A program made the translations under genes and the position numbers. Positions 57,101-64,000 of a stretch of DNA of 64,000 nucleotides are shown piece after piece; position 1 is the stretch's first letter; every line of letters starts with the position of its first letter. The DNA lies in the NCBI RefSeq assembly GCF_900105075.1, contig NZ_FNSK01000001.1, forward strand, positions 2,555,001 through 2,619,000. The letters are read 5' to 3'. The notes under the pieces were generated by a model, which saw only the letters and a list, made by a program, of their open reading frames with translations, made no database searches and was not told the DNA's origin. Source of the stretch: Rhodobacter sp. 24-YEA-8. Its GTDB lineage: Bacteria > Pseudomonadota > Alphaproteobacteria > Rhodobacterales > Rhodobacteraceae.

Positions 57101-57265
57101 CTGGTGCGCCCGGACGATGTGCGCGGCTATGCGGATGCGATCTGGGATCTGGCACATGACAAGCAGCGGATCGGCAGAATTGGCGCTGCCGGCGCGGAGC
57201 GTGTTCGCAGGCAATGCGGCCTGGATGCCACTATCCGCCGTGAAATCGCATTGCTCAGGGAATGA
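54113..57265 (+). CDS. FkbM methyltransferase - coiled coil - GT4 glycosyltransferase fusion
   Basis: 1050 residues with three parts. Residues about 1-240: FkbM methyltransferase with the SAM loop VFDIGANVGNHTLYLASRV and MLKIDVEGFEIPVLRGAKK. About 250-550: a long alpha-helical coiled coil rich in Ala, Glu and Arg (LAERNAAAAERNAAIAEG). About 680-1050: GT4-type glycosyltransferase with HDIALCPTRHDTQGVSLGEA donor-site motif. Start 54113 chosen for the AAGGGG site. The linker suggests a molecular ruler or scaffold for chain extension and capping. Confidence 0.85.
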   Translation: MADDVFTISDGDTTYKHYLPDHELDYVQKFVRQNATPYELDMLRDMATRLHPGDIVFDIGANVGNHTLYLASRVGCHVVAFEPNTHLAEAISQSARLNNLSELITVKNVGVGDRRGNAHFVKEIPENLGGQSIEMGAGTISVIPLDSLKKPAPVRMLKIDVEGFEIPVLRGAKKLIARDRPVIYAECQNEAQFREVSALLLDMEYLVHSQFNATPTHLFIPAEQTSLTAYSREVVTEKTGEIYRLNERYTETRGSLVAASNKYYNLGLRMNEATEAATQKDAQFRETLAERDAKIVKVEQEIVALGKIASERDLKIASLAQDSDKLADQLKVAAKEAGETRQLLQIAEAAKLSTEQKLEAERSIALTERSAALAERNAAAAERNAAIAEGIVALERQNALQRKLETAEAAYAAAQSRLSALGSERDAARAQADAFRQERDAAQAEIDILAKKSEAQSDALRKLEDRLTTVQAQAAEDLSAARAYALKRENVALGAKRRMELELQAAHAITRKELNGARRDLEKRQTALVGSQKALASTRKALSERASLRRHFRLVLRKRLGLGSEKPAPTTGGSAFAEGVLRFHDTRVMRALSDTLAPRGLRRKFGNWLRRRAKPHPPTLHRPIAHQPPPASLPGSVVPAPASVLAMTASEAATPDLALPSAKQQSGALGEALAKADFIVLVNAYPAGDGAYGGEFIRTRVDAYAEAGLLGCVIELNARNRDLQQDPTGTVPVFRMPAHEAEALARRLSTVRGTVLVHSPSPQMQQLLPQHIDGKRLVYWFHGFELRDIRRLSYNFTTEERETRRASLDLTNRQRWEAARATFANPDIRVIFVSDYLRGIAGRDVGSLPTRSSVIHNFIDGDYYSFVPAAQRGSGRILLLRPFKQRNYAGDIATRAVKLLSDRPGFERLSFTIRGFGPLYAENTEFLRGMSNVTLQEQYSSRDEMKALYASHDIALCPTRHDTQGVSLGEAMARGMACISNDVTGIPEFAGQGAAVLVRPDDVRGYADAIWDLAHDKQRIGRIGAAGAERVRRQCGLDATIRREIALLRE

Positions 57266-57770
57266 CGTGAAGATCAGTATGACCTGGTCATCCCCTGAGA
57301 CAGACCGGGCCACCACGTCAGGTGCCGGTTTCTGGCGGCTCTTGTTCTGGTGGATCATACAGTTTCCAGAAGCCTGCCATTTGCAGGCCCGGCGCAGATC
57401 CCGCGCTTCAAGACCAGGCTGAGCGTTGCGATTTGCAGTATCCGGCTGCCATCCGAGCTCTTCGAGATGGGTAAGGTCATCCGTGACAGAAAGCTGGCCG
57501 AATGGCAGCCGATCCTCGACTGGCTTGCAGGGATTGCGGGGTCGTTCTCATCCATGACAACGACTGCGACACGCCGACGAAACTATTCGATGACATGGCT
57601 TATGGCAGGATCTGCTGATCCTGAGCGATGGCGAACAGGGTGCCGGCGCGGCCGATCCGCTGGTCAAAGGTGTCGAGCGGGTGTTCTGGGCAAATAACAC
57701 GCCCGAGGCGATTGCCGCATTTCTCGGGGATTATCGGCCCTCGTCAGAGCGGCGGGCCCCGCGCACATCA
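57266..57770 (+). pseudogene. Frameshifted gene remnant in the capsule region
   Basis: No single frame spans this 505-base stretch, but three neighbouring frames each give protein-like sequence in order: FEMGKVIRDRKLAEWQPILD, then VVLIHDNDCDTPTKLFDD, then LLILSDGEQGAGAADPLVKG and RVFWANNTPEAIAAFLGDYR. This is what a gene with at least two frameshifts would look like. The family is not recognised; a role in polysaccharide synthesis is likely from position. The last frame runs into the convergent GT2 gene. Confidence 0.5.
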
Positions 57771-58739
57771 TCAGACCCTGCGGCGGATCCAGTGGCGCAG
57801 CTTTGGCAACAGGCGTGTCTTGAGCGCGTAAAGCCAGGGTGTGGAATTGGCCAGCATCATTGCCCTGTCGATCCGGCTCAGCCCGCCGATGAAAAGAAGC
57901 GCCAGCCACCTTCCGCGGCTGCGGAGTTCTTCGGCGCGGATGATGGCCTCAAGCCGGCGTCGCCCGGACGCGGTGATCTCGCGGTCAAAGCGTTCCAGCG
58001 CCAGCGCATAGGCGGCATTCCTCTCGCGCAGATTGCGGTCGGCTTCGGCAAAGCTGCGCAGCGGACCCACGGAATTTCCGGCGTGAATGCGGTAATGCAG
58101 CCCGAGGCAATCCAGCGGAACCACCTGCAGATCCAGCGCTATCGCCAATGCCCGCAGCCAGCTGTCCTCGTTCGGCAGCTGTTCTGGAATCGGGAAGTAG
58201 CGCCCGGCAAAGGCCCGGTTGAAACTGACCGCGCCGCCTGCGATGTGATCCTCCATTCCCGGTCGCGGAAAGAGGATACCGGCCAGCCCGGGATGTGTGT
58301 CTGAAAAGCTGCGGTAGCGACATTGCGCGACACAGGGGGATCGCGCTGTCATGCCGGCTGTCACGGCCGCCAGACGGGCCGGCAGGGCGCTGCCGACAAG
58401 CAGGTCATCGCCGGCGAAGAAAATGAAGGCGTCCCCCCTGGCGGCGAGAAATGCCAGATTGAGCGCCCCCGCCTTCCCCCGGTGGCCATTGCGGATCACC
58501 TGCATCGGAATCGCCGACCCGGCTGCGAAATCAGCCGCTATCGCCGCGCTCTCATCCTCGGAGCCGTCATCGACCAGCACGATCTCACATAACAGCCCCG
58601 ATGGGGGTTCTATTGACGCGAGACAGGATTTCAGAAAGGCAGCCTCATTGCGCACCGGCATGAGTATCGTAAGCACTGGCTCATCTTCGGAAGAGGAGTG
58701 CTGAGCTGCCGTCGTCATTGGTGCTATGTCCAACTGCAC
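57771..58739 (-). CDS. GT2-family glycosyltransferase
   Basis: 322 residues. GT-A fold with VLTILMPVRNEAAFLKSCL, CEIVLVDDGSEDES and FIFFAGDDLLVGS (DxD-like) in the first 110 residues, and NEDSWLRALAIALDL further down. No membrane helices, so likely a cytoplasmic enzyme adding a residue to the capsule repeat. GTG 58739 leaves a 5-base gap to the KpsT stop; ATG 58718 is the alternative. Confidence 0.85.
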   Translation of the reverse strand: MQLDIAPMTTAAQHSSSEDEPVLTILMPVRNEAAFLKSCLASIEPPSGLLCEIVLVDDGSEDESAAIAADFAAGSAIPMQVIRNGHRGKAGALNLAFLAARGDAFIFFAGDDLLVGSALPARLAAVTAGMTARSPCVAQCRYRSFSDTHPGLAGILFPRPGMEDHIAGGAVSFNRAFAGRYFPIPEQLPNEDSWLRALAIALDLQVVPLDCLGLHYRIHAGNSVGPLRSFAEADRNLRERNAAYALALERFDREITASGRRRLEAIIRAEELRSRGRWLALLFIGGLSRIDRAMMLANSTPWLYALKTRLLPKLRHWIRRRV

Positions 58740-58744
58740 CCGGA

Positions 58745-59413
58745 TCAGACGACCGGACGCGCCTGCATGTTACGATTGTGATGCGCGATCGCGTCATCCA
58801 CATCATCGTAATAGGTCAGGATACCGCGTTCCAGCACGGCACCGGCGCTGCACATGCTGCGCAACATCGTATCGTTGTGAGAGACTACGATGGCCCCGGC
58901 ATTGCTCAGCCGATCTTCCATCACTTCGTTGCATTTCGCCCGGAAGGAGGCGTCACCGACGGATGTGACCTCGTCGATCAGGTAGTAGCTGAAGGGGATG
59001 CTCATCGAGACGCCAAAAGCGAAACGGGCACGCATCCCCGAACTGTAAGTCCGGAATGGCATGTCGAAACTGTCGCCAAGCTCGGCGAAATCCGCGACGC
59101 TGCGCGCCAGACTGTCGCTGTCGACCCCATAGATCCGGGCAATGAAGCGGGTATTCTGTGTCCCGGTCAGATCCGGGTGAAAACTGCCGGCAAAGCCGAT
59201 CTGCCAGGAAATCCGGCCGCTGCTCATAACCTTGCCGCTGTCGGGCCGCATGGTGCCGCCAATGACTTTGAGCAATGTGGATTTTCCGGCACCGTTGCGG
59301 CCCAGGAGCGCAACCGAAGTGCGCGAGGGGAAGACAGCATTGATGTTGCGGGCCACGTAATTCAGCCTGTGTCCGCGACGAAATGCTTTGGTCACCCCTT
59401 TGAGAACGATCAT
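58745..59413 (-). CDS. kpsT: Capsule polysaccharide export ATPase (KpsT-like)
   Basis: 222 residues. Walker [17 protein letters not shown] at about 45-60, signature region YSSGMRARFAFGVSMSI and Walker B YYLIDEVTSVGD are the KpsT/CtrD pattern. With KpsM (60838) it forms the ABC-2 exporter for group 2-type capsule. The ATG overlaps the KpsE-like stop (ATGA), so these are translationally coupled. Confidence 0.92.
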   Translation of the reverse strand: MIVLKGVTKAFRRGHRLNYVARNINAVFPSRTSVALLGRNGAGKSTLLKVIGGTMRPDSGKVMSSGRISWQIGFAGSFHPDLTGTQNTRFIARIYGVDSDSLARSVADFAELGDSFDMPFRTYSSGMRARFAFGVSMSIPFSYYLIDEVTSVGDASFRAKCNEVMEDRLSNAGAIVVSHNDTMLRSMCSAGAVLERGILTYYDDVDDAIAHHNRNMQARPVV

Positions 59414-60717
59414 CCCCGGTCCCGCAGAGAATAGCCGATCATCACCAGCAGCGCCCATCCCAGCAGACAGATCGCGGCAAAAATCCCGGTGATCATCGCC
59501 CGACGCGGATACAGAGGACTGTCGGCCAAAGTCGGCTCGATATGGACGGCAACATAGCGGCTGCGGCGTTCGGCTTCGGCGCGCGCGATATCATAGGCCG
59601 CAGTGGCAGAGAGAAACGCCTTCTCGGCGAATTCCCGCTCTACGGTCAACGCCTCGAAGGTTCCCACGATCTGCACAAGGCTTGAAGTGTCGCCATCGCT
59701 TACCGAGTTGCGCTCTTCGTCGATCCGCTTGCGAATGGCCGCGATACGGGAATCTGACTGGCCGATCCGCGGATCGCTCTCTGGCGGATTGTTGGAAAGC
59801 AGCATGTCCTTGGCCAGCAGGGCCTCTACCAGCTGCTGCTGCAAGATGCCCATGACGCCGCCATTGCTCGCGAGATCCAGCGTCGGGTCAATGATATTGG
59901 TGGTTGCGCGGAAGGTGCTCAGATTACCGCGTGCCGCTTTCAGGCGCTCCCGTGACTCTTCGAGGTCGACCTCGGCATAGCGCAGGGCATCTTCACGGGC
60001 AATCAGGCTCAGCCGGTCGGTCAGTGCCTGGGTTTCGCGCAGAATGGCGCCATTGATGGCCTGGGCCTCCTGGGGCGTGAATGCGAGGCTTTCGATGCGC
60101 AGGACACCGCTGCCCTTTTCCAGCCGCACAGAGATCATACGCTTCCAGTAATCGCGCATCTCTTCGATGCTGGCCCCGTCAGGAAGGGTGAAATACCTGT
60201 CTCCCCGATCACGGCCAAAAATCGCCCGAAGGTCCAGGTCTTTATTGATATCTTCAACGATTTTCTGGCTGCTGAGATATTCGTGAACGATCTCAGAGTC
60301 GGAAGAAGAGCCGGTCGCGATCTGCCCCAGACCGCTGAGCGCCTCAAGCGGGTTCACGTGCTGTTCGGAGCGCAGCGAGAAAGACATTTGGGAGGAATAC
60401 TGATCCGCCGCGATCAGATAGAGATACCCAGCAACGAGTGTCACCGGCAGCAGAACAATCGCGAAAAAGGCGACAAGAACTGCCAGATGCCGCCGCCGCA
60501 GCCGGGCGGGCTGTGCCGTCGCCATGACTTTTGGCTTTTTCACCACTGTGGGCGACGGGCCTGGCGTGGGAGACTGGCCCGGCCCGGGCACCACGGCCGG
60601 GATCGGCCTGACAGCGCGAATAACCGGGTCATTGACCGGAGCATGAACCGGCGCCGGGAGAGCGGGATTTTCCGTAAGCACCCGAAGGGGGGCACGGATA
60701 ACAGGTTCAGCAGCCAC
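59410..60717 (-). CDS. kpsE: Capsule export inner-membrane/periplasmic protein (KpsE/CtrB-like, PCP family)
   Basis: 435 residues. After a long Pro-rich cytoplasmic N-terminus (about 1-70) come one membrane helix (AVLVAFFAIVLLPVTLVAG), the polysaccharide co-polymerase core (about 100-400) with a coiled coil near DLEESRERLKAARGNL, and a second C-terminal helix (MITGIFAAICLLGWALLVMI). It links the ABC exporter to the outer-membrane channel, which is not in the window. GTG start with a GAGGAAGGG site. The proline-rich extension is longer than in E. coli KpsE. Confidence 0.9.
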   Translation of the reverse strand: MAAEPVIRAPLRVLTENPALPAPVHAPVNDPVIRAVRPIPAVVPGPGQSPTPGPSPTVVKKPKVMATAQPARLRRRHLAVLVAFFAIVLLPVTLVAGYLYLIAADQYSSQMSFSLRSEQHVNPLEALSGLGQIATGSSSDSEIVHEYLSSQKIVEDINKDLDLRAIFGRDRGDRYFTLPDGASIEEMRDYWKRMISVRLEKGSGVLRIESLAFTPQEAQAINGAILRETQALTDRLSLIAREDALRYAEVDLEESRERLKAARGNLSTFRATTNIIDPTLDLASNGGVMGILQQQLVEALLAKDMLLSNNPPESDPRIGQSDSRIAAIRKRIDEERNSVSDGDTSSLVQIVGTFEALTVEREFAEKAFLSATAAYDIARAEAERRSRYVAVHIEPTLADSPLYPRRAMITGIFAAICLLGWALLVMIGYSLRDRG

Positions 60718-60837
60718 AGCTGTCCCTTCCTCAATACCATCCGCGGGGCGTTGACTGCACCCACTTGCCTGATCTACGCTTGTAAACGTTGCAGGGGCCT
60801 GTTAGCAAGTCTGGACATCAGGATCGAGAAAATCGAG

Positions 60838-61677
60838 ATGACCGACCAGCCGAATCCGGGCATGGTTCCGCTTACCAAAACTCCAGAACTTCACGAAAGT
60901 GGCGACTTTCGCCTCAGATTTCAGAGTCTGCGTGTAATTCTGGCTTTGCTCGTCCGGGAAATGATCACGACGTTCGGGAGATCTAGGCTCGGTTACCTCT
61001 GGGCCGTGCTGGAGCCGGTCGGCGGTATCGTCGTGCTGACGCTTGGTTTTTCAATTCTGTTCAAACAGCCGCCTGTCGGTACCAGTTTCTCTTTGTTTTA
61101 CGCGACAGGGTTCATTCCCTTTGCGTGTTACACAAACAGTTATGCCCAGATAGCGACGGCGCTGAAAGCAAACCGGATGCTGCTTTTCTATCCGGCGGTC
61201 ACTTTCATGGATGTGATCTTCGCCCGTCTCATCCTGCTGATCATGACCCAGTTTACCGTGGCTTTCCTCGTCTTCACCGGCATCGTGCTGCTTGAGGATA
61301 CCGGAAGCCAGATTAATTTCGGCAGGGCCGTGGGCTCCCTCCTGATGGCGGTGGGGATCGGCACGGGGATCGGCCTGATCAACGCGGTTCTGTTCGAGAT
61401 GGCCCCCTCCTGGCAAAACCTGTGGAGTATCCTGAACCGTCCGATTTTCTTCCTGTCCTGCGTTTTTTACTCTTTCGATGCGATGCCCGAACAGGTGCAG
61501 GTATTTCTCTGGTGGAATCCGCTGGTTCATGTGGTGGGTGAGATGAGGATGGCGTTCTACCCCGAATACCAGGGTGACTATCTCTCTCCGCTCTATGTCG
61601 TCTGCCTGATGATGCTGCTCATTACTATTGGCCTTCTGAACATGCGCGCTATGCGCAAGTTCATCATGAATAACTAG
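60838..61677 (+). CDS. kpsM: Capsule polysaccharide export permease (KpsM-like)
   Basis: 279 residues with six hydrophobic segments and the ABC-2 permease motif region REMITTFGRSRLGYLWAVLE near the N-terminus. WWNPLVHVVGEMRMAFYPEY near the C-terminus is typical of KpsM/BexB. It is divergent from the KpsE-KpsT pair with 120 bases between, so a shared control region is likely. The longer frame to 60283 crosses the KpsE gene and is not used. Confidence 0.9.
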   Translation: MTDQPNPGMVPLTKTPELHESGDFRLRFQSLRVILALLVREMITTFGRSRLGYLWAVLEPVGGIVVLTLGFSILFKQPPVGTSFSLFYATGFIPFACYTNSYAQIATALKANRMLLFYPAVTFMDVIFARLILLIMTQFTVAFLVFTGIVLLEDTGSQINFGRAVGSLLMAVGIGTGIGLINAVLFEMAPSWQNLWSILNRPIFFLSCVFYSFDAMPEQVQVFLWWNPLVHVVGEMRMAFYPEYQGDYLSPLYVVCLMMLLITIGLLNMRAMRKFIMNN

Positions 61678-61766
61678 ATGATACGCATGAGCGATAAAGA
61701 CGTCCGGATTTCACCCTTGCCCTGCGCCTGCGATCGCACCCTGAACCGGTTGGATTGAATCAGGGC

Positions 61767-63128
61767 ATGCGCGTCTCGATGATCGTCCCCAACCCCTGCG
61801 CGCCGGATTTTCGCGTGATGAAAGAGGCCGAAAGTCTCGCGGCGGCGGGACATGAGGTATGTGTTTTCTGTGTTGCCATGCCCGGACTGCCTCAGGACGA
61901 AGTGAGGGCCGGCGTGCGCTATCAGCGCCTCGAATGGAAAGGCGCATCACCGAGGCAGGCGCTTGAACAGCTTTTCCGGCGGCGCATTCAAGCCCCCGCT
62001 GCGACACAGCCCGGGGCGCCGACCTCAGCGCCGTCTGTCGCCCCTCCAAACCCCACGCCCAATTCCGGCAGGCTCGCAAAAATTTTGGGCGCGGAACGTG
62101 CGGCAGTCATTCGCGCCTGGCTGCGCGACCAAAGCCAGACATTGCATCAGCCCTGGCTCGCGGCCAGTTTCGGTCGGTCTTTCGAGGCGGCGCTGACCGC
62201 CTCGCGGGCCGATGTGATCCATGCGCATGATCTGCCCGCCTTGCCGGTTGCCTCCCGGGTGGCGATGAATACCGGCGCGGCCTTCATCTTCGACAGCCAT
62301 GAGCTGGAAACCCATCGCAATCCCCCGCTCAGTCCGGCGCGCAGACGGCAGGTGGAGCGTCTGGAGGCGCGGCTGCTGCCCAGGGCCGCCGCCGTGATCA
62401 CGGTCGGGGACAGCATCGCCGACCACCTTGCGACGCACTATGGCATCCCCCGCCCGCTGGTGCTTTACAACACCCCGCGGGCAGCTGATCAAAGCCCTCG
62501 TTCCGACCAGGATCCCGGGTTGCGGATGCGGGCAGGCCTGCCGGAGGACAGCTTCCTTCTGGTTTACACCGGAAATGTTGCGATCAATCGCGGGCTGGAA
62601 ACCGTTGTCGCTGCGCTTGGCCAGTTGCGGCAAAACGCGCCGGAGCACGGTTTCGGGCGCCCGGTCTGCCTTGTCACGGTTGGACGCAGCCCGCCATCGG
62701 TGGCCGCCCGCCTCTCCCGCCTCGCGCAAGAGGCCGGTGTCCTTGACAGGCTGGCAATGCTGCCCCCGGTCCCGCCGGAAGACGTCTCCCGCGTGATAGC
62801 CTCCGCTGATGCCGCGATCATTCCGATCATCCCGGTGGCTTTGTCCTATCAATACGCCATGCCGAACAAATTGTTCGAGGCGCTGATGGCCGGCCTGCCG
62901 GTAATTGGCTCCGATCTCGCCGAAATGGGGCCTTTTCTGCGGGACCGGCAGCTTGGCCTGACCTTCCCTGCGGGAGACGCATCCGCGCTGGCGGAGACAA
63001 TACTGACAATGGCCCGGGCGACGCCTGGCACCTTCCGGAAGCTCGCAGCCGAAAGCATCGGCTGGGAAGCACAGGCAGAGCGTCTGGTTGAGTTCTATCA
63101 CCAGCTCGGCCAGGAACGGTGCGATTAA
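61767..63128 (+). CDS. GT4-family glycosyltransferase
   Basis: 453 residues, GT-B fold. VIHAHDLPALPVA and FIFDSHELETHRNPP lie in the acceptor half, and LPVIGSDLAEMGPFL with PNKLFEALMAGLPV (retaining-enzyme Glu) in the donor half. A flexible Pro/Ala stretch (about 75-100) separates early strands. ATG 61767 chosen; a TTG at 61755 is in frame. It belongs with the capsule genes. Confidence 0.85.
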   Translation: MRVSMIVPNPCAPDFRVMKEAESLAAAGHEVCVFCVAMPGLPQDEVRAGVRYQRLEWKGASPRQALEQLFRRRIQAPAATQPGAPTSAPSVAPPNPTPNSGRLAKILGAERAAVIRAWLRDQSQTLHQPWLAASFGRSFEAALTASRADVIHAHDLPALPVASRVAMNTGAAFIFDSHELETHRNPPLSPARRRQVERLEARLLPRAAAVITVGDSIADHLATHYGIPRPLVLYNTPRAADQSPRSDQDPGLRMRAGLPEDSFLLVYTGNVAINRGLETVVAALGQLRQNAPEHGFGRPVCLVTVGRSPPSVAARLSRLAQEAGVLDRLAMLPPVPPEDVSRVIASADAAIIPIIPVALSYQYAMPNKLFEALMAGLPVIGSDLAEMGPFLRDRQLGLTFPAGDASALAETILTMARATPGTFRKLAAESIGWEAQAERLVEFYHQLGQERCD

Positions 63129-63215
63129 GCCCCTGCCTGCGCGATATGGCCCCCTCCACGCTTGACCGGAATGTCAAAAGGGTGAAGCAATGGGCGCAAT
63201 TGCAGGAGATGCAGC

Positions 63216-63947
63216 ATGGCACAAGATCCGAGCGTTTTCATCCTGGGCTCATGCGTCACTCGCGATGCTTTTGAGCTGGTGCCACATGGCTACAAGCTTG
63301 CAGGCTACATTTGCCGCACCTCTTTCGGCAGCGGCTTTGCGGCAAAACCTTTCAGCCTCTCTCTGGAAGAAATCGATCCCGCAAATGAAATGATCAGCCA
63401 GTTCCAGCGCACGATGGTGCACACGGATCTGACCAAGGCGTTGACACAAATGCTCTGCGATCTGCCTGCGGATACCACGATCATCGTCGACCTGATCGAC
63501 GAGAGATTTCAGTTGCTGGAACGCGACGGAACCATCGCAACCAATTCAGTCGAGATGCAGCGTCCAAAGCCTTTGGCGCGCTACCCCGATATCAGGGTGA
63601 TCAAGGCAAATACAGATGAGCATTTCGCCCTGTGGTCAAAGGGGGCGGACGAGTTCGCCGCGCTGGTGGCCGAACAGAAGCTCCGCGTTGTTCTCAACAA
63701 GGTCCACTGGTCGGCAGGCGATACGGGGGGCGGACGCTTCGATGCCACCCATGTGCAGACCCACAATGCCCATCTTGACCGGATGTATGCCTATCTTGAA
63801 AGCCGGATGGCTGTTGCTTCCGTCTCTTACCCCATATCCTTTGTGTCCGATCATGAGCATAAATGGGGCCTCTCTCCCTTCCACTATTCCCGCGACATTT
63901 ATGAGCACCTGATCGGAGAGCTGAACCGGATCACGCTTGCTGGCTGA
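63216..63947 (+). CDS. DUF6270-type capsule-locus protein
   Basis: 243 residues. The start FILGSCVTRDAFELVPHG and the end SPFHYSRDIYEHLIGEL are the pattern of DUF6270 proteins, found in polysaccharide loci. The GSCVTRD motif recalls the GDS/SGNH nucleophile loop, so a role as an acyl- or acetyl-esterase/transferase on sugars is possible. No signal peptide. Assignment is from memory of the family. Confidence 0.7.
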   Translation: MAQDPSVFILGSCVTRDAFELVPHGYKLAGYICRTSFGSGFAAKPFSLSLEEIDPANEMISQFQRTMVHTDLTKALTQMLCDLPADTTIIVDLIDERFQLLERDGTIATNSVEMQRPKPLARYPDIRVIKANTDEHFALWSKGADEFAALVAEQKLRVVLNKVHWSAGDTGGGRFDATHVQTHNAHLDRMYAYLESRMAVASVSYPISFVSDHEHKWGLSPFHYSRDIYEHLIGELNRITLAG

Positions 63948-63958
63948 CACCTCCCGGT

Positions 63959-64000
63959 TCAGATGATCAGAAAGTGATCGGCGGTGAGCAGCGTTCCGGG
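63959..64000 (-). CDS. C-terminal end of a probable second RTX protein (partial)
   Basis: The last 42 bases, read on the - strand, end PGTLLTADHFLII then stop. This closely follows the end of the RTX protease in this window ([13 protein letters not shown]), a type I secretion tail. Only 13 codons are visible. The rest lies beyond the right edge, so the protein class is inferred from the tail alone. Confidence 0.5.
   Translation of the reverse strand, partial: PGTLLTADHFLII

Overview
The window reads as chromosome of a high-GC alphaproteobacterium, most likely a member of the Rhodobacteraceae/Paracoccaceae (Rhodobacter, Paracoccus or Gemmobacter relatives). Reasons: strong G/C preference at third codon positions, a short ProRS, an HdaA-type DnaA-like protein next to a PerM-type transporter and ppk-ppx, many small-molecule ABC and amine-catabolism genes, and an extragenic palindrome of a style I associate with this family. 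No rRNA, tRNA, CRISPR array or intact transposase was seen. Gene identities come from reading the translations; no database search was run.

Layout. 1-1.7 kb: molybdate uptake (modB partial, modA, modE) with a Mo-box. 1.7-10.7 kb: bestrophin-like channel, GAF/Fis regulator with aldehyde dehydrogenase, amidase, dapF-mtaB, and a membrane protein of unknown function. 10.7-20.4 kb: palindromic repeat, LacI regulator, XRE-cupin regulator, FMN/Fe-S oxidoreductase of the trimethylamine/dimethylglycine type, an orphan EutH, a GcvT-type FAD oxidoreductase coupled to a choline/ethanolamine-kinase-like protein, and a divergent DeoR regulator with a clear operator. This looks like uptake and breakdown of an N-methylated or ethanolamine-type amine.

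20.4-29.4 kb is the most unusual part. A GntR-type regulator with two consecutive winged-helix domains overlaps by 4 bases a solute-binding-protein paralogue that has no signal peptide. Divergent from these is an operon: exported binding protein, two permeases, ATPase, a NodB-fold imidase/allantoinase-like hydrolase, a 97-residue protein starting MCSACG, and a COG0523 (CobW-type) GTPase. I propose an uptake-and-hydrolysis system for a cyclic imide, ureide or similar compound, with a dedicated metal chaperone and an intracellular copy of the binding protein as a possible ligand sensor.

29.4-45.1 kb is mostly housekeeping: UPF0104 membrane protein, lolD and lolC/E, a GT4 glycosyltransferase, proS, a decayed stretch with pentapeptide-repeat-like and serine-recombinase-like remnants, PerM, hdaA, ppk-ppx behind a PHO-box-like repeat, an acetyltransferase, a TerB-DnaJ protein, a nuclease/phosphatase-fold protein and a secreted conserved protein.

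45.2-64 kb is a surface-polysaccharide and secretion island: a small secreted protein, a large RTX M10 metalloprotease with a PPC domain inside its catalytic domain and five 291-bp repeats, a wbpA-wbpB-acyltransferase-wbpE set for a UDP-diamino-uronic acid (with an LpxD-like enzyme in the WbpD role), a FkbM/coiled-coil/GT4 fusion, a frameshifted remnant, a GT2 enzyme, KpsT/KpsE/KpsM capsule exporter genes, another GT4 enzyme, a DUF6270-type protein, and at the right edge the C-terminal tail of what seems to be a second RTX protein.
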